DNA of 64,000 nucleotides from an uncultured Prolixibacteraceae bacterium (lineage in GTDB: Bacteria; Bacteroidota; Bacteroidia; Bacteroidales; Prolixibacteraceae), in NCBI GenBank assembly GCA_913063265.1, contig CAJXZG010000019.1, positions 1-64,000 on the forward strand, read 5' to 3'. The notes below the pieces were generated by a model. It worked only from the letters and a program-made list of their open reading frames with translations, had not been told where the DNA came from and searched no databases. Made by a program: the position numbers and the translations under genes. Below, piece after piece: positions 35,081 to 44,233 of the stretch. Numbering within the stretch: the first letter of the stretch is position 1; every line of letters starts with the position of its first letter.

Positions 35081-38000
35081 ATGGCATGTTTTAATGTAAA
35101 AGACCAAAAGCCCCGTGAGATTTCATATATCTCAAAGGTGCTCATGTTGTCTGTTGTCCAGTTATTTTTTGTATTTTCTGTTTTTGCTCAAACAATTACA
35201 GTTAAAGGAAAAGTAACTGACGCGCAAACCGGTGAAGAACTCCCGGGAGTTAATGTTGTTATTAAAGGAACAACCAATGGTACGGTAACTCAGGTTGATG
35301 GCTCTTACCAGATTGAAGCATCATCTGATGCAATTCTGACGTATTCTTTTATTGGATACAAAGCACAGGAAATTTCAGTAAATGGTCAATCCGAAATTCT
35401 CGTCGCACTTGAATTTGAAACGACTCAATTGGATGAAGTAGTTGCAATTGGATACGGTACCGTGAAAAAACGCGATATTACAGGCTCTGTATCTTCTATC
35501 AAGGGTGAAAAATTACAGGCAATCCCCGTTGCAAGTGCTGAGCAGGCACTAAGCGGACAACTGGCAGGTGTACAGGTGTTGGCTACTGAAGGATCTCCTG
35601 ATGCTGAAATAAAAATTCGTGTACGTGGAGGAGGTTCAATTACACAGGACAATTCACCATTATTCATTGTTGATGGATTTCCGGTAAATTCCATTTCTGA
35701 CATCGCACCTTCTAACATTGAATCAATTGATGTTTTAAAAGATGCATCATCAACAGCAATTTATGGTTCGAGAGGAGCAAATGGTGTTATCATAGTTACA
35801 ACCAAAAGTGGTACAGAAGGAAAAATTTCTGTTGGATATAATGCCTATCTCGGATTCAAAAAAATTGCAAATACACTGGATGTTCTGGACCCATATGATT
35901 ATGTGAACTGGCAATATGAATATGCCATTTTAGATAATGGTATGGATGATTTAAGCTCTTATGAAAAATATTTCGGAAGTTACAAAGACATCGATTTATA
36001 CAAAAATCAACCCGGGAATAATTGGCAGGAACAGGTTTATGGCAGAACCGGTGAAGTTTTTAATCACGACCTGAGTATTATGGGAGGAACAGAAAAAATG
36101 AGGTATGCTTTCACCTACGCCCATATTTATGATAAAGCAATTATGATTGGTTCGAATTTTAATCGTGACAATGTTTCGCTAAAATTAAACAGCAATCCTA
36201 ATGATAAAGTGGAACTGGCATTTTCAGTTCGTTATGCTGACACCAAAATCAGCGGTGGTGGTGCAAACGAACAAAATGAAGTTTCTTCTTCAGATTCAAG
36301 ATTAAAACACAGTGTAACCTATTCGCCTATACCACTTTCGGGTTTAACCACTGACGATACCGATGAAGAAATTGCAAGTTATCTTGTTAATCCAATTATT
36401 GCAACAGCAGATAACGATCGCACTCAGCACAAAAAGAACTTTAACATGGCAGGTAGCTTTTCGTGGGAGATTATCAATAATTTAAAATTTAAAACCGATT
36501 TTGGACTGGATAATTATTATTATAACGATAATCGTTTTTACGGACTAACTACCTACTATGTAAAAAATGCTCCTTCAGCTGAAAATCAGGACCTCCCGGC
36601 AGTAAGATTAAGAGACAGAAAACAGGAAAGATTCAGAAATACGAATACCTTAAATTACAGCTTTAACGAAATGTTAAGCGAAGACCATCAACTATCTCTT
36701 CTTGTCGGTCAGGAAATGGTAGAGACCAAAACCAATGAACTGACTTCTATTGTTCATGGATTTCCTGAATTGTTTACTTCTGAGGAAGCATTTAAGCTAA
36801 CCACCCAGGGTGTGGCACACTCAACAGATAATTACTTTAGTCCTGATGATAAATTACTTTCATTCTTTGGCCGTGTAAATTACGACTTCAGAAGTAAATA
36901 CCTATTATCTGCGACATTCAGGGCTGACGGTTCGAGTAAATTTTCAAAAGATAATAAATGGGGTTATTTTCCATCTGCAGCTTTTGCATGGAGAATTTCC
37001 CAGGAAAGTTTTATGGAAAATTCTTCAAACTGGCTCGATGACCTTAAACTGAGGTTAAGTTACGGAACCGCAGGTAACAATAAGATTCCGGCCGGACAAA
37101 TGACGCAATCATTTGAATCACGTTCCACTTCGTGGATGAACGGTTTCGAGAGTTACTGGTCAGCCTCTAAAAGAATGGCCAACCCTGATTTAAAATGGGA
37201 AACAACTTTTACCCGAAATATTGGAGTCGATTTTGCACTTTTTAGATCCAGATTAAATGGTAGCATGGAGTTCTACCTGAACAACACAAAAGATTTGTTA
37301 ATTGAATTCCCGGTTGCGGGAACAGGTTACGATACTCAGTTCAGAAATATGGGTGAAACAGAAAACAAAGGATTTGAGCTTACTGTAAACTGGGTAGCAA
37401 TTAATAAGGAAGATTTTGGATTGGATTTCAATTTCAATATTGGATTTAATAAAAACAAAATTAAATCTCTGGGTATTATGGATGATTTTGGTGCTTCAAC
37501 AGGATGGGCATCAACTGAAATCGGGGATGACTTTTGGATTGCAACCGGAGGATCGGTTGGGCAAATGTATGGCTATTTGTCTGACGGAAGATATGAAGTT
37601 TCAGATTTTGAAGGATATGATGAAACCTCAGGTGAATGGATTTTACGAGAAGGAGTAGCAGATAACTCAGGCATTATAGGAGATTTAAGACCCGGAATGC
37701 TGAAGCTTAAAAATATTGTAGGCGACGACAATATGGTAACCATTGATGACCGTACAATAATTGGTGATGCAAATCCGGTAAATACAGGAGGTTTTACTAT
37801 CAATGGTAGAGTGTATGGTTTCGACCTTTCTGCATTTTTTAACTGGAGTTTAGGTAACGATATCTATAATGCCAATAAAATCGAATATACAACTTCCAGC
37901 CAACGTTACCAGTATCGCAACATGATAACAATGATGGCAGACGGCACAAGATGGACCAACATCGACAAAGAAACGGGAACTTTAATAAATGACCCTGAAA

Positions 38001-38329
38001 AATTAAGTTCACTAAATGCGAACGCTACCATGTGGTCGCCTTACATGAGTAAGTATGTATTTAGCGACTGGGCAGTTGAAGATGGATCATTTCTTAGGCT
38101 AAGCACATTAACGCTGGGCTACACACTTCCTTCAAGTCTTATGGATAAACCGAATATTCAGAATCTGAGATTTTACGTTACAGGTTATAATCTGTTTATA
38201 CTTACAAACTATACAGGATTTGATCCTGAAGTATCTACAAGAAGAAAAACGGCATTGACACCAGGTGTTGACTATTCTGCATACCCTAGAAGCAGACAAA
38301 TTGTATTTGGATTAAATCTTAATTTTTAA
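35081..38329 (+). CDS. SusC/RagA-type TonB-dependent transporter (pectin PUL)
   Basis: 1082 aa. An extended N-terminus precedes the signal sequence, which ends near residue 37 (VFAQ). Then come the carboxypeptidase-regulatory-like domain (about 40-125, GKVTDAQTGEELPGVNVVIKG in part), LDEVVAIGYG, the plug with the SusC signature VLKDASSTAIYGSRGANGV and the barrel ending in GLNLNF. It should import pectic oligosaccharides across the outer membrane. SusD starts 5 bp after its stop, so the two are co-expressed. It shows no lesion and is clearly distinct from the region A SusC. Confidence 0.95.
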   Translation: MACFNVKDQKPREISYISKVLMLSVVQLFFVFSVFAQTITVKGKVTDAQTGEELPGVNVVIKGTTNGTVTQVDGSYQIEASSDAILTYSFIGYKAQEISVNGQSEILVALEFETTQLDEVVAIGYGTVKKRDITGSVSSIKGEKLQAIPVASAEQALSGQLAGVQVLATEGSPDAEIKIRVRGGGSITQDNSPLFIVDGFPVNSISDIAPSNIESIDVLKDASSTAIYGSRGANGVIIVTTKSGTEGKISVGYNAYLGFKKIANTLDVLDPYDYVNWQYEYAILDNGMDDLSSYEKYFGSYKDIDLYKNQPGNNWQEQVYGRTGEVFNHDLSIMGGTEKMRYAFTYAHIYDKAIMIGSNFNRDNVSLKLNSNPNDKVELAFSVRYADTKISGGGANEQNEVSSSDSRLKHSVTYSPIPLSGLTTDDTDEEIASYLVNPIIATADNDRTQHKKNFNMAGSFSWEIINNLKFKTDFGLDNYYYNDNRFYGLTTYYVKNAPSAENQDLPAVRLRDRKQERFRNTNTLNYSFNEMLSEDHQLSLLVGQEMVETKTNELTSIVHGFPELFTSEEAFKLTTQGVAHSTDNYFSPDDKLLSFFGRVNYDFRSKYLLSATFRADGSSKFSKDNKWGYFPSAAFAWRISQESFMENSSNWLDDLKLRLSYGTAGNNKIPAGQMTQSFESRSTSWMNGFESYWSASKRMANPDLKWETTFTRNIGVDFALFRSRLNGSMEFYLNNTKDLLIEFPVAGTGYDTQFRNMGETENKGFELTVNWVAINKEDFGLDFNFNIGFNKNKIKSLGIMDDFGASTGWASTEIGDDFWIATGGSVGQMYGYLSDGRYEVSDFEGYDETSGEWILREGVADNSGIIGDLRPGMLKLKNIVGDDNMVTIDDRTIIGDANPVNTGGFTINGRVYGFDLSAFFNWSLGNDIYNANKIEYTTSSQRYQYRNMITMMADGTRWTNIDKETGTLINDPEKLSSLNANATMWSPYMSKYVFSDWAVEDGSFLRLSTLTLGYTLPSSLMDKPNIQNLRFYVTGYNLFILTNYTGFDPEVSTRRKTALTPGVDYSAYPRSRQIVFGLNLNF

Positions 38330-38334
38330 AGAAA

Positions 38335-40116
38335 ATGAAAAAATTAATATATATAACAATTGTATTTTTCGCAGGAATACTGGTTTCATGCGAAGATTAT
38401 CTTGAAGCACCAACCAAGTCTTCACTGGATGAATCAGTAATTTTCTCAACACCCGATCTTGCAAAAGGAGCAGTTGATGGAATTAAAGTTTCATTTGCTG
38501 AAACCAATTCATACAGAGGTAGATTTTTACCGTATTACGGTATGAATACTGATATTGAATGGTACAACTCTTCTGAGAATGTGGGCGATGGCAAAGCAGA
38601 TTTGTCAGTTTATAAATCTACACCCAGTAACAACCAAATGAATTCAACAAATAATGCATGGGCAAAGATGTATGAGGGTATCGAAAGAGCTAATATCTGT
38701 ATTAAAGGTTTACGTGCCTATGGTAATCCAGAACCAGGAACTGAGTTAGGATATTTGCTTGGTGAAGCATTAACATTAAGAGCTGTGTATTATTCCGATC
38801 TGCTTAAAACATGGGGAGATGTTCCTGCGCGTTTTGAACCTATCACTACAGAAACTTTATATTTACCAAAATCGAGTCGTGATGTAATTTATAAACAATT
38901 GATTGACGACCTCGAAGAAGCATCAACCCTGGTTCCCTGGCCAAATGAATCAGCAGCTACACAAAGTGTAGAGCGTGTAAGTAAAGCATTTACAAAAGGA
39001 TTGCGGGCAAGACTCTGTTTGGCGGCAAGTGGTTATTCTCAATATCCCGACGGAATTCGTCGAAGCAGCGATCCTGAACTATCAGTTAGCACTTTATACC
39101 CAATCGCCAGACAGGAATGTCTGGATATTATCAACAGTAATTCGTGTAAACTGGAAAATGCATTTGAAACAGTCTTTATGAAAAACTGCCAGGATAATAT
39201 AAATGCAGGGAGTGAATCGATTTGGGAAATACCATTCTCGGCGGGTAGAGGAAGAATGTTATTTACATTTGCTATCAGACATAACAGCGTCGATCAATAT
39301 ACAAGTCAGGCAAAAGGAGGAAATGCAGGGCCTGTACCCTACCTTTTTTACGATTATGATGTAAAAGATACCAGAAGAGATGTTAGCGTTGTACCATATG
39401 AATGGGGAAAAGCTGTTGATGGTTTTGCTCAGCAGGAAATGTTAAGTCTTGAGCGTTGGAGCTTTGGTAAGTTTCGCTACGAATGGATGAATCGAATTGT
39501 TACTTCCAGTAATGACGATGGAGTAAATAAATTGTACATGCGTTATGCTGAGGTCATATTAATGCTCGCCGAAATTGAAAATGAACTAAATGGATCATCA
39601 GCTGCAGCACCTTATTTAAAAATGATTCGTCAAAGAGCATTTAATCCTGCAGACTGGCCTGAAAAAGTTGATGCATACATCAATTCCATTTCAACAAAAG
39701 AAGCCATGTTTGATGCAATTGTTGAAGAACATAAATTTGAATTTTGTGGGGAAATGGTTCGTAAACAAGCATTAATTCGCTGGAATCTTTTAAAAACCAA
39801 ACTGGATGAGGCAAAATCAAAAATGTACACCCTAAGGGAAAGAACAGGTGAATATGCCGACGTACCAGAGAAAGTATATTACAAATATGCAGAAGACGGT
39901 GAATCCTTAATTATATATGGTTTAAATCGTGGAGAAACAGAAGACAAATCTGCAGAATACGACTACAATACAACATGGGTTGCACCGGAAGAACTGGAAG
40001 ATGAAAAAATTGAATCTATTTATGCTCAAAATCCTGATGAATGGCAATTCTGGCCTATATGGCAGGTTTTTCTAGATGCGAGTAATGGTAAATTGGTAAA
40101 TGACTACGGTTACTAA
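38335..40116 (+). CDS. SusD/RagB-type glycan-binding lipoprotein (pectin PUL)
   Basis: 593 aa with a lipoprotein signal (LVSC, Cys about 19). The N-terminal TPR-like helices include ALTLRAVYYSDLLKTWGDVPAR, and the C-terminal half includes LYMRYAEVILMLAEIENELNG, the usual SusD signature, and an aromatic-rich end. It starts 5 bp after SusC and is followed 16 bp later by the beta-helix lipoprotein. It caps the SusC transporter and binds pectic oligosaccharides at the outer surface. Confidence 0.94.
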   Translation: MKKLIYITIVFFAGILVSCEDYLEAPTKSSLDESVIFSTPDLAKGAVDGIKVSFAETNSYRGRFLPYYGMNTDIEWYNSSENVGDGKADLSVYKSTPSNNQMNSTNNAWAKMYEGIERANICIKGLRAYGNPEPGTELGYLLGEALTLRAVYYSDLLKTWGDVPARFEPITTETLYLPKSSRDVIYKQLIDDLEEASTLVPWPNESAATQSVERVSKAFTKGLRARLCLAASGYSQYPDGIRRSSDPELSVSTLYPIARQECLDIINSNSCKLENAFETVFMKNCQDNINAGSESIWEIPFSAGRGRMLFTFAIRHNSVDQYTSQAKGGNAGPVPYLFYDYDVKDTRRDVSVVPYEWGKAVDGFAQQEMLSLERWSFGKFRYEWMNRIVTSSNDDGVNKLYMRYAEVILMLAEIENELNGSSAAAPYLKMIRQRAFNPADWPEKVDAYINSISTKEAMFDAIVEEHKFEFCGEMVRKQALIRWNLLKTKLDEAKSKMYTLRERTGEYADVPEKVYYKYAEDGESLIIYGLNRGETEDKSAEYDYNTTWVAPEELEDEKIESIYAQNPDEWQFWPIWQVFLDASNGKLVNDYGY

Positions 40117-40132
40117 AAAAAGAAAATGTCTT

Positions 40133-41737
40133 ATGAAAAATATATTTAAAAATATAGCCATTGTAATTGGCTTATCCGCAATCCTTTTTTCGGGATGTAA
40201 AGATGACATAGCTCCAATTATTGAGGAACTTGATTTTAACCGGGTATTTGCACCCACGGAAGTTACAGTAAGAATCAGAAATATGACTACTGCCGAATTA
40301 AGTTGGGAAGTACGGCCTGACGCTGCTAGTTATATTGTTGAATTTAGCGAAGACAGTTTAGAGTTTAACAATATAGTTGCCTCGGAAACTGTAATGCCGG
40401 ACGAAATTCCGTTTAGTTACAGACTAGCGGGAGAAACACTATATTCCGCCCGAATTAAAGGGGTAAGTAATAAAGGAATTGAAGATTCAAAATGGACCGA
40501 AATTGTTTTCAGAACTGATGCAGAAAACATTTTATATCCACTTGAAGACGGAGATGTACAAGCTAAAAGCGCCATAATAAAATGGCCTGCAGGTGAAGAA
40601 GCAACACATTTTGTAATTAATCCCGGGAATATAAATCGCCCCATTACAGCCGAAGAAATTGCAGCTGGAGAAGCAACAATTACTGACCTTACAGGGGAAA
40701 CGGAATATAATGTTAAAATGCTGGAAAATGATAAACAACGCGGAGAACTAACCTTTACAACCTTGGTTGACCTTGAAGGCGTTATCCAGGTTCGTCCTGA
40801 GGATGATTTAAATGCAATCATTACCGAAGCAGAAGATGGTGCTGAATTGATTTTATATCCGGGAGAATATACAGTATTTCAGGGAGACATCGTAATTAAC
40901 AAATCCATTTCAATAAAAGGACTTTACCCATACGACAAACCTAAAATCAATATCCAGTTTTTGATCGAAACAGGAGCCGGTGATATTTCTGTTGCAGATA
41001 TTGAAATGATCGGTGAATATGTAGAAGAAAACGGTGGTGAAGAAATTTTAAGTTATGCATTTAAATTCAATTCTTCAGGCAATGCAGAGCATGGAAATCT
41101 AAGCATTCAGGGATGTGTTATTCATGGTTACGAGAAATCACTGCTTGCAGGAAGTAGTAATGTGTTCTCTGTAGAATCAGTTATGGTAGATGATTGTATT
41201 GTTTCAGATGTTTTAAACGATGGAGGTGACTTTATAGATTTCCGTAACAGCTATGTTGCAAAACTAACTGTTACCAATTCAACTTTCTATAATGTAGCTA
41301 CTGAATACACCAGGGATTTTATAAGAATGGATGGAAGTACAAAAGGTAATACCTACGATGATGGAACACGTACACCGGAAATTGTAGTAACAAACTGTAC
41401 GATGAATAACGTGATGAACAGCGGTTCTACAATGAAACGTTATTTCTATGTTCGTTGGTCGCAACATACTATTGAATCTGAAAACAACTTGTTTACAGAT
41501 ATGGGTATTTCTGTATACACAAATCAGTCACTCACTCTTCAGCCTCAGTGTTCATTAAACAATTATTTTAATGCTGACGGTTATTTCACCGAAGCTGAAC
41601 AAATTAAAATTGATAATTCTGATAATTACACCACAGTAGATCCTGGTTTTGCAGATCCGGCGAATGGTGATTTTACAGTGTCAAATCAAACTATTCTGGA
41701 CAATAATGTCGGAGATCCAAGGTGGCTAAACAACTAA
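40133..41737 (+). CDS. DUF4957/DUF5123-type beta-helix lipoprotein with FN3 domains (putative pectin SGBP)
   Basis: 534 aa from the ATG at 40133; an ATG at 40100 overlapping SusD would add a basic leader before the signal. Lipobox FSGC (Cys about 22). Two fibronectin III domains (about 40-215) are followed by a right-handed beta-helix of the DUF4957 type and a DUF5123-like C-terminal part ending in VDPGFADPANGDFTVSNQ and GDPRW. There is no lyase or hydrolase catalytic signature. As third gene of the SusC-SusD unit it is probably a surface pectin-binding protein. The secreted 736-aa protein at 50503-52713 has a related beta-helix. Confidence 0.85.
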   Translation: MKNIFKNIAIVIGLSAILFSGCKDDIAPIIEELDFNRVFAPTEVTVRIRNMTTAELSWEVRPDAASYIVEFSEDSLEFNNIVASETVMPDEIPFSYRLAGETLYSARIKGVSNKGIEDSKWTEIVFRTDAENILYPLEDGDVQAKSAIIKWPAGEEATHFVINPGNINRPITAEEIAAGEATITDLTGETEYNVKMLENDKQRGELTFTTLVDLEGVIQVRPEDDLNAIITEAEDGAELILYPGEYTVFQGDIVINKSISIKGLYPYDKPKINIQFLIETGAGDISVADIEMIGEYVEENGGEEILSYAFKFNSSGNAEHGNLSIQGCVIHGYEKSLLAGSSNVFSVESVMVDDCIVSDVLNDGGDFIDFRNSYVAKLTVTNSTFYNVATEYTRDFIRMDGSTKGNTYDDGTRTPEIVVTNCTMNNVMNSGSTMKRYFYVRWSQHTIESENNLFTDMGISVYTNQSLTLQPQCSLNNYFNADGYFTEAEQIKIDNSDNYTTVDPGFADPANGDFTVSNQTILDNNVGDPRWLNN

Positions 41738-41800
41738 GGATAACGTAAAAAGGGTTTGAATGGAAATAATTTCATAATAAGTTTTAGTGGTTAATAAAAG

Positions 41801-41840
41801 CTCCGGATACAATGTTTTGTATCCGGGAGTTTTTATTTTT
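41801..41840 (+). terminator. Intrinsic terminator after the SusC-SusD-lipoprotein unit
   Basis: CTCCGGATACAA pairs with TTGTATCCGGGAG (one bulged G) around a 3-4 nt loop and is followed by TTTTTATTTTT. It separates the nutrient-binding trio from the enzyme operon that begins 39 bp later, so read-through or a separate promoter must feed the enzymes. Confidence 0.85.
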
Positions 41841-41879
41841 CACAAATCACAAAAGAAAGAAAATTATTGTATCAATAAC

Positions 41880-43256
41880 ATGAAGTATTTGCTTTTAATT
41901 CTGACAGTAATTTTATCGTATCATCCTGTCATTTCACAAACCATAGCCTTTCCCAGGGCGGAAGGTGGAGGAAAATTTACTTCCGGTGGTCGTGGAGGGA
42001 AAATACTTTTTGTTGATAATTTAAAGGACAAAGGTGATGGAAGTCTCAGAAAGGCAATCGAACAAAAAGGACCAAGAACAATAATCTTCAGGATATCAGG
42101 AAACATAGAATTGAAGAAACCTATCTATATTAAAAACGGGGATCTTACCATTGCCGGTCAAACAGCACCGGGAGATGGAATTTGTTTGAAAAATTTTGGT
42201 ATCGAAATTGAAGCTGATAACGTTATTATCCGATATATACGGGTCCGGCCGGGAGATAAAATTCCGGGAGCAAAAGATGCAATTTCCGGTTTACGAAACA
42301 AAGATATCATCATTGATCATTGTAGTTTTAGCTGGGCTAACGATGAAGTTGCCTCTTTCTACGAAAATGAAAATTTTACTTTACAATGGTGTATCATCAG
42401 CGAAAGTTTGCATCAATCTTCACATTACAAAGGCAATCATGGTTTTGGAGGTATCTGGGGTGGTTTAAATGCAAGTTTTCATCACAACCTGATTTCGGAC
42501 CATACAAGCCGGAATCCAAGGTTTCACGGTTCGCGATACAATAATAATCCTGAAACTGAAAAAGTCGATTTCAGAAATAATATAATTTATAATTGGGGAT
42601 ATAACAGTATTTATGGTGGAGAGGAAGGGTACTACAATATCGTTGGAAATTATTTTAAAGCCGGTCCTGCCACCAGGGAAAATGTTCGTAACCGTATTTT
42701 AAATCTTACTCAGGAATTTTTTAATGCAAAATATAACAAAGATACATTGCGTGCGGGTTGGTTTTTTATTGAAAACAATATAGTCGAAGGTAATCCTGAT
42801 ATTTCGGCAAATAACTGGGATGGCGGGATTCAGGTAAAAGGATGGAATAAAACCATTCTGAATCAATCCAAATTAAATGCTCCTGTTGAACATACCCCAA
42901 TAAATTCAGAAGATGCAAAAACAAGTTTTGTGAAAGTGTTACAATCTGCCGGAGCCAGTTTAAGTCGTGATGACGTTGATCAAAGAATAATAAAAGAAAC
43001 GAAAAACGGAACAGAAAAATATGGAAAATCTTTTATGGGAGGAGGAAAAGGTATCATTGACGAGCCCGAAGATGTTGGAGGCTGGCCTGACTTAAAAACA
43101 CTAACGCCGCCAATAGATTCGGATAATGATGGAATGCCGGACAATTGGGAAAACAAAAATGGACTGAATCCACAAAATAAAGATCACAACGATTTTAAAC
43201 TCGATAAAAACTATACAAATATTGAAGTTTATATCAACTCAATTATTAAAAAGTGA
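41880..43256 (+). CDS. Pectate lyase, PL1_2-like
   Basis: 458 aa from the ATG at 41880, which gives the signal peptide ending VISQ; an upstream GTG would run through the terminator. A right-handed beta-helix with the hallmarks of the PL1 subfamily 2 group: GGRGGKILFVDNL, DLTIAGQTAPGDGI, IIDHCSFSWANDE, FHHNLISDHTSRNPRFHGSR and, near the C-terminus, a calcium-loop-like DSDNDGMPDNWE. It cleaves polygalacturonate by beta-elimination, giving 4,5-unsaturated products that the GH105 enzyme of this locus can finish. It is first in the enzyme operon; the CE8 gene starts 2 bp after its stop. Confidence 0.9.
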   Translation: MKYLLLILTVILSYHPVISQTIAFPRAEGGGKFTSGGRGGKILFVDNLKDKGDGSLRKAIEQKGPRTIIFRISGNIELKKPIYIKNGDLTIAGQTAPGDGICLKNFGIEIEADNVIIRYIRVRPGDKIPGAKDAISGLRNKDIIIDHCSFSWANDEVASFYENENFTLQWCIISESLHQSSHYKGNHGFGGIWGGLNASFHHNLISDHTSRNPRFHGSRYNNNPETEKVDFRNNIIYNWGYNSIYGGEEGYYNIVGNYFKAGPATRENVRNRILNLTQEFFNAKYNKDTLRAGWFFIENNIVEGNPDISANNWDGGIQVKGWNKTILNQSKLNAPVEHTPINSEDAKTSFVKVLQSAGASLSRDDVDQRIIKETKNGTEKYGKSFMGGGKGIIDEPEDVGGWPDLKTLTPPIDSDNDGMPDNWENKNGLNPQNKDHNDFKLDKNYTNIEVYINSIIKK

Positions 43257-43258
43257 AT

Positions 43259-44221
43259 ATGAAATTATGGGCCATATTAATTGTTTTATTGAGTGTTGTT
43301 TTTACAACAAAGGCTTATGATTTTGTAGTTGCCAAGGATGGCAGCGGCAATTTCACAACGGTACAGGAAGCGGTTAATGCTGTTCCTGATTTCAGAAAAA
43401 CACGAACTACAATTTTTATAAAAGCGGGAATTTACAAAGAGAAACTGGTATTGCCTGCCAGTAAAACCTTAGTTTCTTTTGTAGGCGAAGAAGTAAACCA
43501 TACGATTCTAACCAACGATGATTTTGCTCAAAAAAAGAATCGTTTTGGAGAAGAAATGGGAACCACAGGTTCAACATCATTTTACATTTTTGCTGAAGGA
43601 TTTACTGCCGAAAATATCACATTTGAAAATTCGGCCGGACCGGTTGGACAAGCTGTTGCAGTTCGAATAGACGGAGACAAAGTTGCATTTAAAAATTGCC
43701 GTTTTCTTGGGAACCAGGACACATTGTATCCACATGGTAAAAACAGCCGGCAGTATTATTTGAACTGTTATATCGAAGGAACAGTAGATTTTATATTTGG
43801 CTGGTCAACTGCAATATTTGATCGTTGTACTATTTTTTGTAAAGACCACGGATATATTACTGCGCCTTCAACAGATGAAAATCAGGAATTTGGTTTTGTA
43901 TTTCTGAATTGTAACATTACCGGTGATGCCCCCGATAATTCTTTCTACCTGGGTCGTCCATGGCGTCCTTTTGGGAAAGCAGTATTTATTGAATGTAATT
44001 TGGGTAAACATATAAAACCTGAAGGTTGGCACAACTGGGGCAGTACCGACAAAGAAAAAACAGCTTTTTTTGCGGAGTATAACAACTCAGGAGCAGGAGC
44101 ATACAATGAAAAAAGAGTAAAATGGTCAAATCAACTAAATGCTGAGCAGGCCCAACAATATACAATTGAAAATATTTTAGGAGACTGGGAAATTACACCC
44201 CAAACTTTTCTATCCGAATAA
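43259..44221 (+). CDS. Pectinesterase (CE8)
   Basis: 320 aa from the ATG at 43259 (a GTG 6 bp upstream is also possible). Signal peptide about 1-19. The CE8 beta-helix has a complete active site: Gln in GQAVAVRI, Gln-Asp in NQDTLY (Asp 154), Asp 177 in VDFIFG and Arg 233 in LGRPW. It removes methyl esters from homogalacturonan, making substrate for the neighbouring lyases and polygalacturonase. It has no T9SS tail or lipobox, so it is probably periplasmic, acting on imported oligomers, in contrast to the giant CE8 protein of this locus, which has a secretion tail. Confidence 0.94.
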   Translation: MKLWAILIVLLSVVFTTKAYDFVVAKDGSGNFTTVQEAVNAVPDFRKTRTTIFIKAGIYKEKLVLPASKTLVSFVGEEVNHTILTNDDFAQKKNRFGEEMGTTGSTSFYIFAEGFTAENITFENSAGPVGQAVAVRIDGDKVAFKNCRFLGNQDTLYPHGKNSRQYYLNCYIEGTVDFIFGWSTAIFDRCTIFCKDHGYITAPSTDENQEFGFVFLNCNITGDAPDNSFYLGRPWRPFGKAVFIECNLGKHIKPEGWHNWGSTDKEKTAFFAEYNNSGAGAYNEKRVKWSNQLNAEQAQQYTIENILGDWEITPQTFLSE

Positions 44222-44233
44222 AAAATAAAAAAT

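Noticed and set aside
41787-41879. Upstream GTG start for the PL1_2 lyase
   Set aside because: The extension would translate through the terminator hairpin and place the signal peptide internally.
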